A stretch of DNA of 64,000 nt. Source: Echinicola jeungdonensis (GTDB lineage: Bacteria; Bacteroidota; Bacteroidia; Cytophagales; Cyclobacteriaceae). Position 1 is the first letter of the stretch; the number at the start of each line of letters is the position of its first letter. The stretch covers positions 2,937,001-3,001,000 of the forward strand of contig NZ_JAUFQT010000001.1 of assembly GCF_030409905.1 (NCBI RefSeq). The letters run 5' to 3'. Made by a program: the position numbers and the translations under genes. Of this stretch, positions 56,389 to 64,000 are shown piece by piece. The notes beneath the pieces were generated by a model. The model saw only the letters and a list, made by a program, of their open reading frames with translations, ran no database searches and was not told the DNA's origin.

Positions 56389-57762
56389 TCAAGCAGCTTT
56401 GTTGATGGGCGGGGATTCCTGTTGGTTTCTTCGTTTGGCAACTGCTACGGCGTTGGCTGCCATAATGCCGAACAGCACGGCCAGCTTTTCCCTTTTATCT
56501 CCCTTTACTCGTATTTTAACCAGTCCATAGTGGTTTTTATGGTTGCCGAAAGCCCCTTCCATTGCCGTTGCCCTTTGTTTGGAGACTTCAGCACTCAGAA
56601 TCTTTTCGGCTTTGTTGTGCGGTTTGGGGCCTTTTTTGGGGAAGCCGGTGAATATGTCTTTGGAGGTACAATACTTTCTGTTGGCATTGGTGGCATAAAT
56701 CCGGTCGGCACCCAGCTGGGAAGTCTGTCCGAAAATCCGGGTATGTTTTACCGTGGATATTTTCAACCGGGTACATTCATTGAAGTTGTTGAAGTCCAGT
56801 TTATCGATAAATGATAGCCCGCCTGTCTGAAGGATATGGGCTTTCATACCGAACTCCACAGGTTTGTTTTCCTTTCCCCGGACGATCGGCCGGAGATAAG
56901 GTTTATGGAGGGAAACGATGCGGTCCTTAAGTTCGGAGGGAGGATTTTCCAACAAAAACTGCTGCTGGACCAAGACTTTTTTGATGGTCTTCAGACAGGC
57001 AAAGTCATTTGGTTTAAGCCCCGCCCCTTGATAAAAGTCTAGGATCTCTTGTAACTGGCCAAGTCCTTTTTCCAACAGGAAGACCAGGGATTTTTTCCTT
57101 TTGAGGGTTTCCTTAAAGGATTTGCGTCTTTTACGGAAGTAGCCAAGCTGTTTGGCCTTCTGCTCCCTGTATTTTGACCGGGGCCTTTTTATGCCCAATT
57201 GTTTACATTTTTTGAACAGTTGCTTTTCAAACACCCACTGGCAGCATTCCCAGAGTAGTTTGGGGTCGGTGGGGAAACGGACATAACTTTCATAACAGGT
57301 GGCATCCATTAATAAGACGTGGCTGTTGTCCACATCCTGTTTCCAGTGATCCATTAGTACCTCTTGGATCTGTTCCCAGTGGCAATGTTCCTCGATGTAG
57401 GCCCTGATCCGTGTCATAATGGTAAGGTCCCGGATCTGTTGGTCTGCTGCCAATACTTTCCCGCAGAAATACTGAAGGCTCCAGTCGGTATTGAAACGCT
57501 CTATCAATTGGCGGTCTGAGGTATTCAGGTAGGCTTTCAAAAACATCAGGGCAAACATGCCCTTGGCACCGAACCACCTTGGGGCACCAGGCCCCTGCAG
57601 CTTTTCAGGAACAAGGCTCGAAAGCTTTTCCCATGGCAGGCTGTCATGGATCTGGCCAAGCAAGGAATTCTTGAAAAAGTGATACTTTGGAGAGTATCCG
57701 TCAAAGTCTTTGAAAATAGGGAGCTGTATGGTATCTTTCATAGTATTTTTGTCTGCAAACAA
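56389..57762 (-). CDS. DDE transposase (IS5/IS1182-like)
   Basis: A 457-residue transposase; the start may be the ATG at 57741 (MKDTIQLPIF). Motifs: an N-terminal DUF772-like region (YLNTSDRQLIERFNTDWSL), first catalytic Asp in LLMDATCYESYVRFPTDPKLL, second in QLGADRIYATNANR, and Glu in AMEGAFGNHKNHYG. Between them lies a basic insertion (RKSFKETLKRKKS). PVEFGMKAHI is typical of IS5/IS1182 relatives, but the family cannot be fixed without comparison. The ORF is intact. The ends of the element could not be defined: no clear terminal inverted repeat or target duplication was found. Confidence 0.85.
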   Translation of the reverse strand: MFADKNTMKDTIQLPIFKDFDGYSPKYHFFKNSLLGQIHDSLPWEKLSSLVPEKLQGPGAPRWFGAKGMFALMFLKAYLNTSDRQLIERFNTDWSLQYFCGKVLAADQQIRDLTIMTRIRAYIEEHCHWEQIQEVLMDHWKQDVDNSHVLLMDATCYESYVRFPTDPKLLWECCQWVFEKQLFKKCKQLGIKRPRSKYREQKAKQLGYFRKRRKSFKETLKRKKSLVFLLEKGLGQLQEILDFYQGAGLKPNDFACLKTIKKVLVQQQFLLENPPSELKDRIVSLHKPYLRPIVRGKENKPVEFGMKAHILQTGGLSFIDKLDFNNFNECTRLKISTVKHTRIFGQTSQLGADRIYATNANRKYCTSKDIFTGFPKKGPKPHNKAEKILSAEVSKQRATAMEGAFGNHKNHYGLVKIRVKGDKREKLAVLFGIMAANAVAVAKRRNQQESPPINKAA

Positions 57763-57776
57763 AAAATACGAAAAAG

Positions 57777-57823
57777 AAAACCCCGGAAAAAGCCCTTTTG
57801 GACGATTTTCGGGGTTTTTGAGT
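57777..57823. terminator. hairpin just upstream of the transposase gene
   Basis: AAAACCCCG (57777-57785) pairs with CGGGGTTTT (57810-57818), and four more A-T pairs extend the stem past a bulge. It is T-rich on both exits, and lies 15 bp before the transposase start, so it may shield the element from outside transcription. Confidence 0.65.
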
Positions 57824-57985
57824 TATTTTTTCGCAACCCTGTTTATTAAGAGTCAGTGATTTAGCTAATTAACAAGAAGCCCTTATTATTTCAGTTACTA
57901 ATGCTGCCCCCCTGTAAGGGGTCTACTATAATCCGGTTAAGTTGGGCTAAGGGAAAAAACAAACAACCATTAAAGTAAACAGGGG

Positions 57986-58654
57986 TCACTGTTTTTGAAA
58001 GGCCATAACCGTAAATTCCCTCTCAATTTCTTCCATTGCTTTGCTCTTTACCGTTTCGGTTATTTCTGATTGTTCAACAATGGTAAAATTGGCCGCTTCC
58101 ATTAATTCCTCAACCATTTCATTGTCATAAAAAGTAAAGCCGTATTGAGCGAAAGGTAGTTTTTCCAAAAAGTGTTTTTGGCTAAAGGCTACCGTAAAAC
58201 GCCCGCCTGTATTTAGCACCCTGTGGATTTCCTGAGCCATTTTAAGTGGTTCTTTCCAAAAATAAATGGTGTTAACGGTCAGGATTTTATCAAAGGATTC
58301 CTTTTCAAATGGGATTTTGTCCCCTCCATATAGGTGAAATTTTGCTTGACCATTTTCAAGGTGATTGATATTAGCCTTTTTAGCTTCCTGATGCATCAAT
58401 TCCGAAATCTCCAATCCGTAATATTTCAATGAGGGGATGTTTTCAAGCAGCTCAACCACATGATGCCCGTTGCCATGGCCAAGTTCCAAAATTGAATCAT
58501 CATTTTCCAATTTCAACAGCTCTATTGCCTTTTCGGTCATTGAAATATTAGTTTGGTGCATGAGTTTGGATATTTCTAATCCCTCTTCACCTTTAGGATG
58601 GGCCAATTGATTGGCAATTTGCTGGAGTTCCTCCTGGTCTTTTGGTTTTTTCAT
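57986..58654 (-). CDS. class I SAM-dependent methyltransferase
   Basis: A 222-residue enzyme with the Rossmann-like methyltransferase fold. Motif I is ILELGHGNGHHVVELL near residue 57, with motif II (YYGLEIS) and the post-I acidic residue following, then FDKILTVNTIYFW near 125 and GGRFTVAF near 150. The substrate cannot be told; a small-molecule methyltransferase of the UbiE type is the nearest look-alike. It is monocistronic. Confidence 0.87.
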   Translation of the reverse strand: MKKPKDQEELQQIANQLAHPKGEEGLEISKLMHQTNISMTEKAIELLKLENDDSILELGHGNGHHVVELLENIPSLKYYGLEISELMHQEAKKANINHLENGQAKFHLYGGDKIPFEKESFDKILTVNTIYFWKEPLKMAQEIHRVLNTGGRFTVAFSQKHFLEKLPFAQYGFTFYDNEMVEELMEAANFTIVEQSEITETVKSKAMEEIEREFTVMAFQKQ

Positions 58655-58897
58655 AAAAAAATTAATTTCTTTCTCTTAACGAAAAGTTCCTTGATGGGTT
58701 GGTGAATTTATAGATTTTTTGGAGGATTAAATAACAAAGCATCCCTAATGTCTAAATTTTATCTAAAGTAAAGGCTACCTATTATCCCTGAAAAAGCCCT
58801 CTTCCAAATTGTCAAATTCCCCTATCAGGATTCAGGATTTTTCCTTTTTTAGCTCCTACAAATCAAATGTTTAAATGTGGAGAAACACCACCTTAAC

Positions 58898-60691
58898 TTA
58901 AAAACTATAAATCAAAGGGATCAGCAGCGTGGCCAGTAACCAGAATAATAGGTTCAATAAGGTGCCAACTTTAATGAAGTCCATAAATTTATATTGTCCA
59001 GCACTGTACACCATGGTATTGGTATGATAGCCCACAGGGGTCATAAAGCTAGCAGATGCAGCAAAGGTTATGGCCATAAGAAAAGGCATTGGACTTAAAC
59101 CTAATTTGTGGGCGGTTGCAATGGCAATAGGTGCCAAAAGTGCGGCTGCTGCATTGTTGGACATGATTTCGGTCAAGATGGAGGTTACAATATAAAGCCC
59201 CGATACCAATGCTACTGGCCCCCACTGCCCCAGGTCAACCACCAGCTCATCAGCTATGATTTGATCCAATCCTGTATTGGTCATGGCGGTTCCCAAACTC
59301 AAAGCTCCAGCAAGAAGGAAAACAACTTTCCAGTTAATGGCTTCATAAACATCTTTCATTGTCAAAATTCTCAATAGCACCAGTGCAGTCACACCGGAAA
59401 TGACACTGACCATGATATGTAAAACATTAAAGGTGGCCAGTCCAATTACCCCGCATATGACAGCGATCACCAAGTAGAATTTCTTTTTGTCAAAATCCGT
59501 TAAAGCATCTTCTGAGATCATTACAAAAGGAGCATCTGGACCACTTTCCATTTTTTTGAGATCTTTTATGCCATGGTTTTTTATCTCAACGAGAATAACA
59601 TCTCCCGCTTTGAGTTTGACATTATAGAGCTGTTCATGCTGAACTTCCTTCCGATGTTTAATGGCCAATGGAATGGCCTGATATTTTCTTCTGAAATCTA
59701 CCTCATTTAAGGTTTTTCCATCAATTTCCGAATTGGAGGTAATGATCATTTCCACCAGTGTGGAGCTTTTTCCGGTCAGGTCATCATCACCGATTTGGAC
59801 AGGGGAGGGTACCAAGATCCTAGCCCGGTCTTTCAAAGACTTAATCTTTGCCACATTACACCTGACTTTTAAGATATCATTGGCCTTGAGGACAAAATCC
59901 TTTGGTGGAAGTGTGAATTTTGATCCATTTCTGGCTACCTCGATGATGTCCATTTCCAATTCCTTAACCAAAGGAGAATCCATGATCTTTTTTCCTACAG
60001 AACCAGCGTTTTCTAATAGCTTTATTTCTGTAAGGTAATTTCTCATCCCAAATTTTTCCTTCAGGTCCCTTTCATCTTTCCTGTCAGGTAACATCCGGAT
60101 ACCCAGGAAAACCATATATAAAATCCCTGCAACCAAAAATATTACGCCCATAGGCGCCATATCAAACATGGTAAATGATCCAGCCCCTTGTTTTTCGGCA
60201 ATTCCACTGACCAGGATGTTGGTGGAAGTTCCTATCAAGGTACAGGTCCCCCCAAAAATGGATGCAAAAGAAAGCGGAATCAGCATTTTAGCAGGGCTTT
60301 GACCTGAGGAATGGGCGATTTGAATGACAACGGGAATAAAGACAGCAACCACTGGGGTGTTGTTGACAAAAGCAGAAATTCCTGCAATCAGGACCATCAT
60401 CAGAATCATCCCTGTGTTGAAGTTGTACCGGAAGGTTTTGGAAAGCCTATGGGCCATGTATTGAAGGGCTCCGGTTTTTAGCAGGGCAGCACTAAGGACA
60501 AACATAAAGGCAACCGTCAGGGTGGCCATATTACTAAAGCCCTCCACACTTTGGGTAGGAGTAATTACCCCGGTCAAAACAAGTGATACTATGACCAAAA
60601 GAGCAACAAGGTCAATGGTGATTATTTCGGTGGTAAACAATAAAATGGCACCGATGATGACGCAAATGGTTATGACAGCTTCTGTGGTCAT
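58898..60691 (-). CDS. SLC13-family anion permease with two RCK_C domains
   Basis: A 597-residue inner-membrane transporter. The membrane parts (residues 1-200 and about 395-597) have the SLC13/DASS pattern, with [22 protein letters not shown] and the repeated Asn/Thr-containing hairpins NNTPVVAVF and NNAAAALL. Between them lie two TrkA-C (RCK_C) domains (residues about 210-380; [35 protein letters not shown]) that probably bind a regulatory ligand. Substrates of related proteins are sulfate, phosphate, dicarboxylates or citrate. It stands alone, with a possible operator-promoter upstream. Confidence 0.88.
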   Translation of the reverse strand: MTTEAVITICVIIGAILLFTTEIITIDLVALLVIVSLVLTGVITPTQSVEGFSNMATLTVAFMFVLSAALLKTGALQYMAHRLSKTFRYNFNTGMILMMVLIAGISAFVNNTPVVAVFIPVVIQIAHSSGQSPAKMLIPLSFASIFGGTCTLIGTSTNILVSGIAEKQGAGSFTMFDMAPMGVIFLVAGILYMVFLGIRMLPDRKDERDLKEKFGMRNYLTEIKLLENAGSVGKKIMDSPLVKELEMDIIEVARNGSKFTLPPKDFVLKANDILKVRCNVAKIKSLKDRARILVPSPVQIGDDDLTGKSSTLVEMIITSNSEIDGKTLNEVDFRRKYQAIPLAIKHRKEVQHEQLYNVKLKAGDVILVEIKNHGIKDLKKMESGPDAPFVMISEDALTDFDKKKFYLVIAVICGVIGLATFNVLHIMVSVISGVTALVLLRILTMKDVYEAINWKVVFLLAGALSLGTAMTNTGLDQIIADELVVDLGQWGPVALVSGLYIVTSILTEIMSNNAAAALLAPIAIATAHKLGLSPMPFLMAITFAASASFMTPVGYHTNTMVYSAGQYKFMDFIKVGTLLNLLFWLLATLLIPLIYSF

Positions 60692-61078
60692 GTCAAATTT
60701 CCCGTAGTTTGATTTTTCGAATAAGGGAACTTTCCCTCATTGTGATTAAAAATTATAAAAAATGATTGAACCAAAATCCGCTTTAATTTTGATTTTTTTT
60801 GTCAAGGTATTTTTCAAGTCCCCAAGTTGCATGCTTTCTAGAATCCAATTTATGGCCCAACCATTTTTACCGGGTGCAAATATACATATAGTCTATAGAC
60901 TCAGTAGAGTAAAATATGGATTTTTTTTAAGATTTATTTTTTTAAGATGGGAAGGAAATTAGAAAATTAACCCGCGGAATAAATTTCAATTAATAAGGAA
61001 AATATCATTTTAAAACGGGGGCAATGAATTGAAAGAAAGTTTAACGGAATAGAAAACTGCTGAGTATAGATAAATCCC
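60692..61078. other. gap between priA and the SLC13 gene
   Basis: About 390 bp, both neighbours on the minus strand. It contains a promoter-like -7 box and a 12-bp palindrome that are listed separately. No gene was recognised; a 66-codon plus-strand frame here has no features. Confidence 0.5.
60877..60901 (-). promoter_or_regulatory. possible promoter and operator of the SLC13 transporter
   Basis: On the minus strand TATATTTG (60877-60884) matches the Bacteroidota -7 consensus fully. Just upstream lies a perfect 12-bp palindrome AGTCTATAGACT (60890-60901), in the promoter spacer where a repressor would act. No TTTG box is seen at the right distance, and the leader to the start codon would be about 180 nt. 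Confidence 0.3.
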
Positions 61079-63604
61079 TTAATAGGGATCCACATCAACG
61101 ACAATGCGGACGGATTTGAAATCCTTTTGGAAATTTAATTCCTCCAGGCACCTTCTCAATTCCAGTTTGAATAGGGCAGGAACATTTCCTGTTTTATCCA
61201 ATTTGATCAAAAGGTCAAAAAGATACTGGTTTTTGATCTTGCCAATGAGAGATTTTTCGGGGCCTAAAACGATCTTCTTGACCTGAATATCTTTGATTAG
61301 GTTGGCAAGGTGATTAGCTGCTTTCTGTGCAATTTGTGACTCTTTATGTTTGATGGTGACTTTAATGTTTTTTACAAATGGAGGGTAAAAGAACCTTTGC
61401 CTTTCACTCATTTCTGTTAAGTAAAAGTTGGCATAGTCCCCTTTAAAAACCTGGTCAAATACAAAATGATCGGGTCTTCGACTTTGGATAATCACACTTC
61501 CACGACGGTTTCTCCTTCCTGCCCGGCCTGCCACTTGGGTGATCTGTTGAAAAGCCCTTTCTCCTGACCTGAAGTCCGGAAAATGCAGTATCCTGTCAGC
61601 ATCCACAATGCCTACCACCGTTACTTTATCAAAATCCAACCCTTTGGTTATCATTTGGGTGCCTACCAATATATCCAGATTGCCTGCCCCAAAATCTTCC
61701 AGGATCTTTTGGTATGCATATTTGCTCCGTGTAGTGTCCAAATCCATCCTTCCAACCCTGGCTTCAGGAAATAAAAGGGAAAGACTTTCCTCAATCCTTT
61801 CAGTCCCCATGCCTATGGTAGATATTTTGTTGCTGCCACATGCGACACAGGATTGGGGAACCTTATCCTTAAAGCCACAATAATGACAGCGCATTTCTTT
61901 GCTGTACTGATGGTAAGTTAGGCTAACATCACATTGTTCGCATTCCGGTATCCATCCGCATTCATCACAAGAGGTAAATGGAGCATAACCTCTTCGGTTT
62001 TGAAAAATAAGAACCTGTTCTTGTTGGTTAAGAGCTTCCTGAATTTTCTCCCTCAAAATCCTGGTGAAATCCAGTTTTAAAAGGTTCTTTTTTTTATCTG
62101 CCAAAATATCTGCCATTACGAATTCCGGGAGTTGAGCTTCCCCAAATCGTTTGTTAAGGGGGACATAACCGTATTTTTGATTTTTGGCATTATAATATGA
62201 TTCAAATGATGGAGTAGCGGTTCCCAAGAGGGTTTTGGCTTGGTGAAGCCATGCCAGCATGATAGCTGCATCCCTTGCTTGAAACCGGGGAGCGGGATCA
62301 AATTGTTTAAAGGAGGGCTCATGTTCCTCATCAATAATAACCAAACCCAAACTGTCAAAGGGCAAAAAAATGGAAGATCTTACACCGACCACAAAGGAAA
62401 AACGACCGCTTAGTACACCCTGCCAAACTTCCACCCGCTCATTGTCCGAGTATTTGGAATGAAAGATGCCCATTTTACTTCCAAATACTTTTTGTAAACG
62501 GGCCACAATTTGGGTGGTTAGGGCGATTTCCGGAAGTAATAAAAGTACCTGTGAACCACTTTCCAGTACTTCTTTTATTAATTCAATATAGATTTCGGTT
62601 TTTCCACTTCCGGTTATTCCATGTAAAAGGACCGTTTGTTTTGACTCAAATTGGTTTTTAATTTTCTCTAATCCTTCTTTTTGAAAAGGAGCCAATTCTA
62701 TTTCCAGGTCTTTGGAAGGGATTTGTTCAAAGCGGCTTTTAATAACTTTGAATTCCTCCAATACCTCATTTTTAACAAGGGTCTTCAATGAACTTGTTGA
62801 ACAACCTGCCTCAGAAAAGACTTTTTTGTTGAGGCCATTTTCATTTTTGGTAGAGTTTTGAAATACGGGTATTTCCTGGAGGTATTTTAGTAAGACCTCT
62901 TCCTGCTTGGGCTTTTTACTAATGGTGTTAAATAGCTTTTCAAGTTCCGCTTTGGAAGAAGCATAAGGTTCCTTAAGCCTGATAAAATTTTCAACCTTAG
63001 GACTATATTTTTCCCTGACCTGCTCGTATACCAAAATTGCCTCTTTGAGCACCAGGCTTTTGATGATTCGGTGAGCTGATTTTAACCCAAGGAGCTTTCC
63101 ACAATCTTCATAAGCCAATTCATCCTTTTGTGTAAGAGCATCCAAAATGACCTGTTCCCGTTCATCAATGGGGAAAGAAGATGTTTGCTGATCAAATTCT
63201 GGGTTGAGTTGAATTTTACTTTCACTGTTAAGCTTGAGCCCTGAGGGAAGGGCAGCATTCATGACTTCCCCAATATGGCAGCAATAATATTCTGCCATCC
63301 AAGACCAAAACTTGATCTGGAGAGGGTTGACCACAGGCTGTTCATCAAGGATTTCCAAAATCGGTTTGGCTTCGTAAGCTTGGGGGGGCTTTTGGTGTAC
63401 CTTGCCAATGATCCCCGTGAGAACCTTTTTTCTCCCAAATTGTACAATTACTCGGTAACCTATCCCAATAGCTTTTTCCAGAGAACGGGGTATGCGATAA
63501 GTGAACATTTTGGGGATAGGCACCGGAAGGATAACATCAGCAAACACGGCAACTTCTGCCTCTTCACCGTCCAAATCAAATGTATCTCCAAAAAGATTTT
63601 CCAA
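61079..63604 (-). CDS. priA: primosomal protein N' (replication restart helicase)
   Basis: Superfamily 2 helicase that reloads DnaB at stalled forks. The N-terminal DNA-binding domain (VILPVPIPKMFTYRIP) is followed by Walker A GITGSGKTEIYIE near residue 330, DEEHEP (Walker B) near 422 and the helicase motifs TATPSFES and VGTQMITKGLDF. The cysteine-rich zinc site (CDECGWIPECEQC, CHYCGF, CVACGS) is near 548-600. Length 841 is slightly longer than most. It starts 6 bp after the YyaL-like gene stop, so the two share a transcript. Confidence 0.94.
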   Translation of the reverse strand: MENLFGDTFDLDGEEAEVAVFADVILPVPIPKMFTYRIPRSLEKAIGIGYRVIVQFGRKKVLTGIIGKVHQKPPQAYEAKPILEILDEQPVVNPLQIKFWSWMAEYYCCHIGEVMNAALPSGLKLNSESKIQLNPEFDQQTSSFPIDEREQVILDALTQKDELAYEDCGKLLGLKSAHRIIKSLVLKEAILVYEQVREKYSPKVENFIRLKEPYASSKAELEKLFNTISKKPKQEEVLLKYLQEIPVFQNSTKNENGLNKKVFSEAGCSTSSLKTLVKNEVLEEFKVIKSRFEQIPSKDLEIELAPFQKEGLEKIKNQFESKQTVLLHGITGSGKTEIYIELIKEVLESGSQVLLLLPEIALTTQIVARLQKVFGSKMGIFHSKYSDNERVEVWQGVLSGRFSFVVGVRSSIFLPFDSLGLVIIDEEHEPSFKQFDPAPRFQARDAAIMLAWLHQAKTLLGTATPSFESYYNAKNQKYGYVPLNKRFGEAQLPEFVMADILADKKKNLLKLDFTRILREKIQEALNQQEQVLIFQNRRGYAPFTSCDECGWIPECEQCDVSLTYHQYSKEMRCHYCGFKDKVPQSCVACGSNKISTIGMGTERIEESLSLLFPEARVGRMDLDTTRSKYAYQKILEDFGAGNLDILVGTQMITKGLDFDKVTVVGIVDADRILHFPDFRSGERAFQQITQVAGRAGRRNRRGSVIIQSRRPDHFVFDQVFKGDYANFYLTEMSERQRFFYPPFVKNIKVTIKHKESQIAQKAANHLANLIKDIQVKKIVLGPEKSLIGKIKNQYLFDLLIKLDKTGNVPALFKLELRRCLEELNFQKDFKSVRIVVDVDPY

Positions 63605-63610
63605 GGTTAA

Positions 63611-64000
63611 TTAAAGGTTTGGAATTTGGGATAATGCTTCCTCAATGGTTGAAACAGGTTTTTTACAGGTCTCGTCAAAGCAAACGTAAATTAAAGCATT
63701 TCCATTTGAATCTGCTATTTTATGCTTTAATAGGGGGATATCACCATTTGGGCTTTCAGATGCTGCAATGGCCTTTTGACCTGGAAATACCTTAGATATT
63801 TGTCCCGCTATTTTTATTGCTCCCTTCCCAACAATAGCAATTTCTGGAGTATGGGCCAATCGTTCCAAATAGAGGCTTCCCCAATTGGTTAAAAACCCTG
63901 GTTCCTGGATCAGGAGTTTTTTCATCAAGCCCATTAAATTGGCAGATAGTTCCTTGTATTTTTCTTCATAAAAGTACAAGCTAAGTTGGTAAATATTCCT
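63611..64000 (-). CDS. C-terminal part of a thioredoxin-domain (YyaL/DUF255-like) protein, cut by window end
   Basis: The frame is open to the right edge, so only the last 129 codons are present; an internal TTG at 63979 is not the real start. The visible part, NLMGLMKKLLIQEPGFLTNWGSL then PEIAIVGKGAI and a final CFDETCKKPVSTIEEAL, fits the C-terminal end of YyaL/spermatogenesis-associated 20-like proteins (thioredoxin-like N-terminus, six-hairpin-type body). It is 6 bp upstream of priA on the same strand. Confidence 0.7.
   Translation of the reverse strand, partial: RNIYQLSLYFYEEKYKELSANLMGLMKKLLIQEPGFLTNWGSLYLERLAHTPEIAIVGKGAIKIAGQISKVFPGQKAIAASESPNGDIPLLKHKIADSNGNALIYVCFDETCKKPVSTIEEALSQIPNL

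Noticed and set aside
56305..57845. Possible terminal repeats GGGTTG / CAACCC for the second insertion sequence
   Set aside because: Only six bases match and no target duplication could be found, so the ends were left open.
57930..57960. Sequence around CTGTAAGGGGTCTACTATAA resembling an IS end
   Set aside because: A single copy without a partner end or transposase; could be chance.

Overview
The window reads as a chromosomal segment of a Bacteroidota bacterium, most likely order Cytophagales, family Cyclobacteriaceae (Algoriphagus/Echinicola/Cyclobacterium type); the rank below phylum is inference. The evidence is a type III glutamine synthetase, a TamB gene overlapping a lipoprotein-type TamA (TamL), a receiver-less sigma-54 activator overlapping an LptE-like lipoprotein gene, de novo menaquinone genes of the o-succinylbenzoate pathway, an AT-rich base composition, and a promoter in front of the catalase gene that fits the Bacteroidota consensus (TTTG-N19-TAnnTTTG).

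Layout. 1-2.9 kb: end of a gamma-carbonic-anhydrase-like gene, then cydAB (cytochrome bd oxidase). 3-9.9 kb: menaquinone genes menE, menB, menD, menF and a hotdog thioesterase, with a secreted serine hydrolase between menB and menD. 9.9-14.8 kb: a histidine phosphatase, a small exported protein, a TPR lipoprotein, a zinc-ribbon coiled-coil protein and a Nif3-like protein. 14.8-21.6 kb: lpxK, a putative porin, miaE, a MacB-type permease, a DUF805 protein and mtaB. 21.8-27.2 kb: glnN, a creatininase-family hydrolase, rfbA and an outer-membrane beta-barrel gene whose last strand is probably lost to a frameshift. 27.6-31.7 kb: a decayed corA magnesium-channel gene split by a complete IS21-family element (2628 bp, 5-bp target duplication), behind a single-domain response regulator. 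31.8-40.7 kb: groEL/groES, a hypothetical gene, a sterol-desaturase-like protein, then secG, a TPR protein, lptE, a sigma-54 activator and miaB. 41-50.2 kb: catalase, tamB and tamL. 50.5-53.5 kb: a VOC protein, mgsA-pfkA and a DUF6933-like protein. 53.6-57.8 kb: a large secreted beta-helix protein and a second, DDE-type insertion sequence. 58-64 kb: a methyltransferase, an SLC13/RCK transporter, priA and the end of a YyaL-like gene.

How the genes fit together. The cyd and men genes give a menaquinone-fed respiratory chain. lpxK, lptE, tamB/tamL, secG, the porin and the beta-barrel gene serve envelope building. mtaB, miaB and miaE all modify tRNA position A37. mgsA-pfkA joins glycolysis to the methylglyoxal bypass, and the lone VOC gene upstream is not clearly a glyoxalase. 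Most of the window is ordinary core genome. The accessory material is the two insertion sequences, the corA remains and possibly the 841-residue secreted protein. I found no tRNA, rRNA, CRISPR array, phage or defence island, and no clearly undescribed multi-gene system. The most informative oddity is the corA locus, where several independent lesions and the insertion can be reconstructed base by base.
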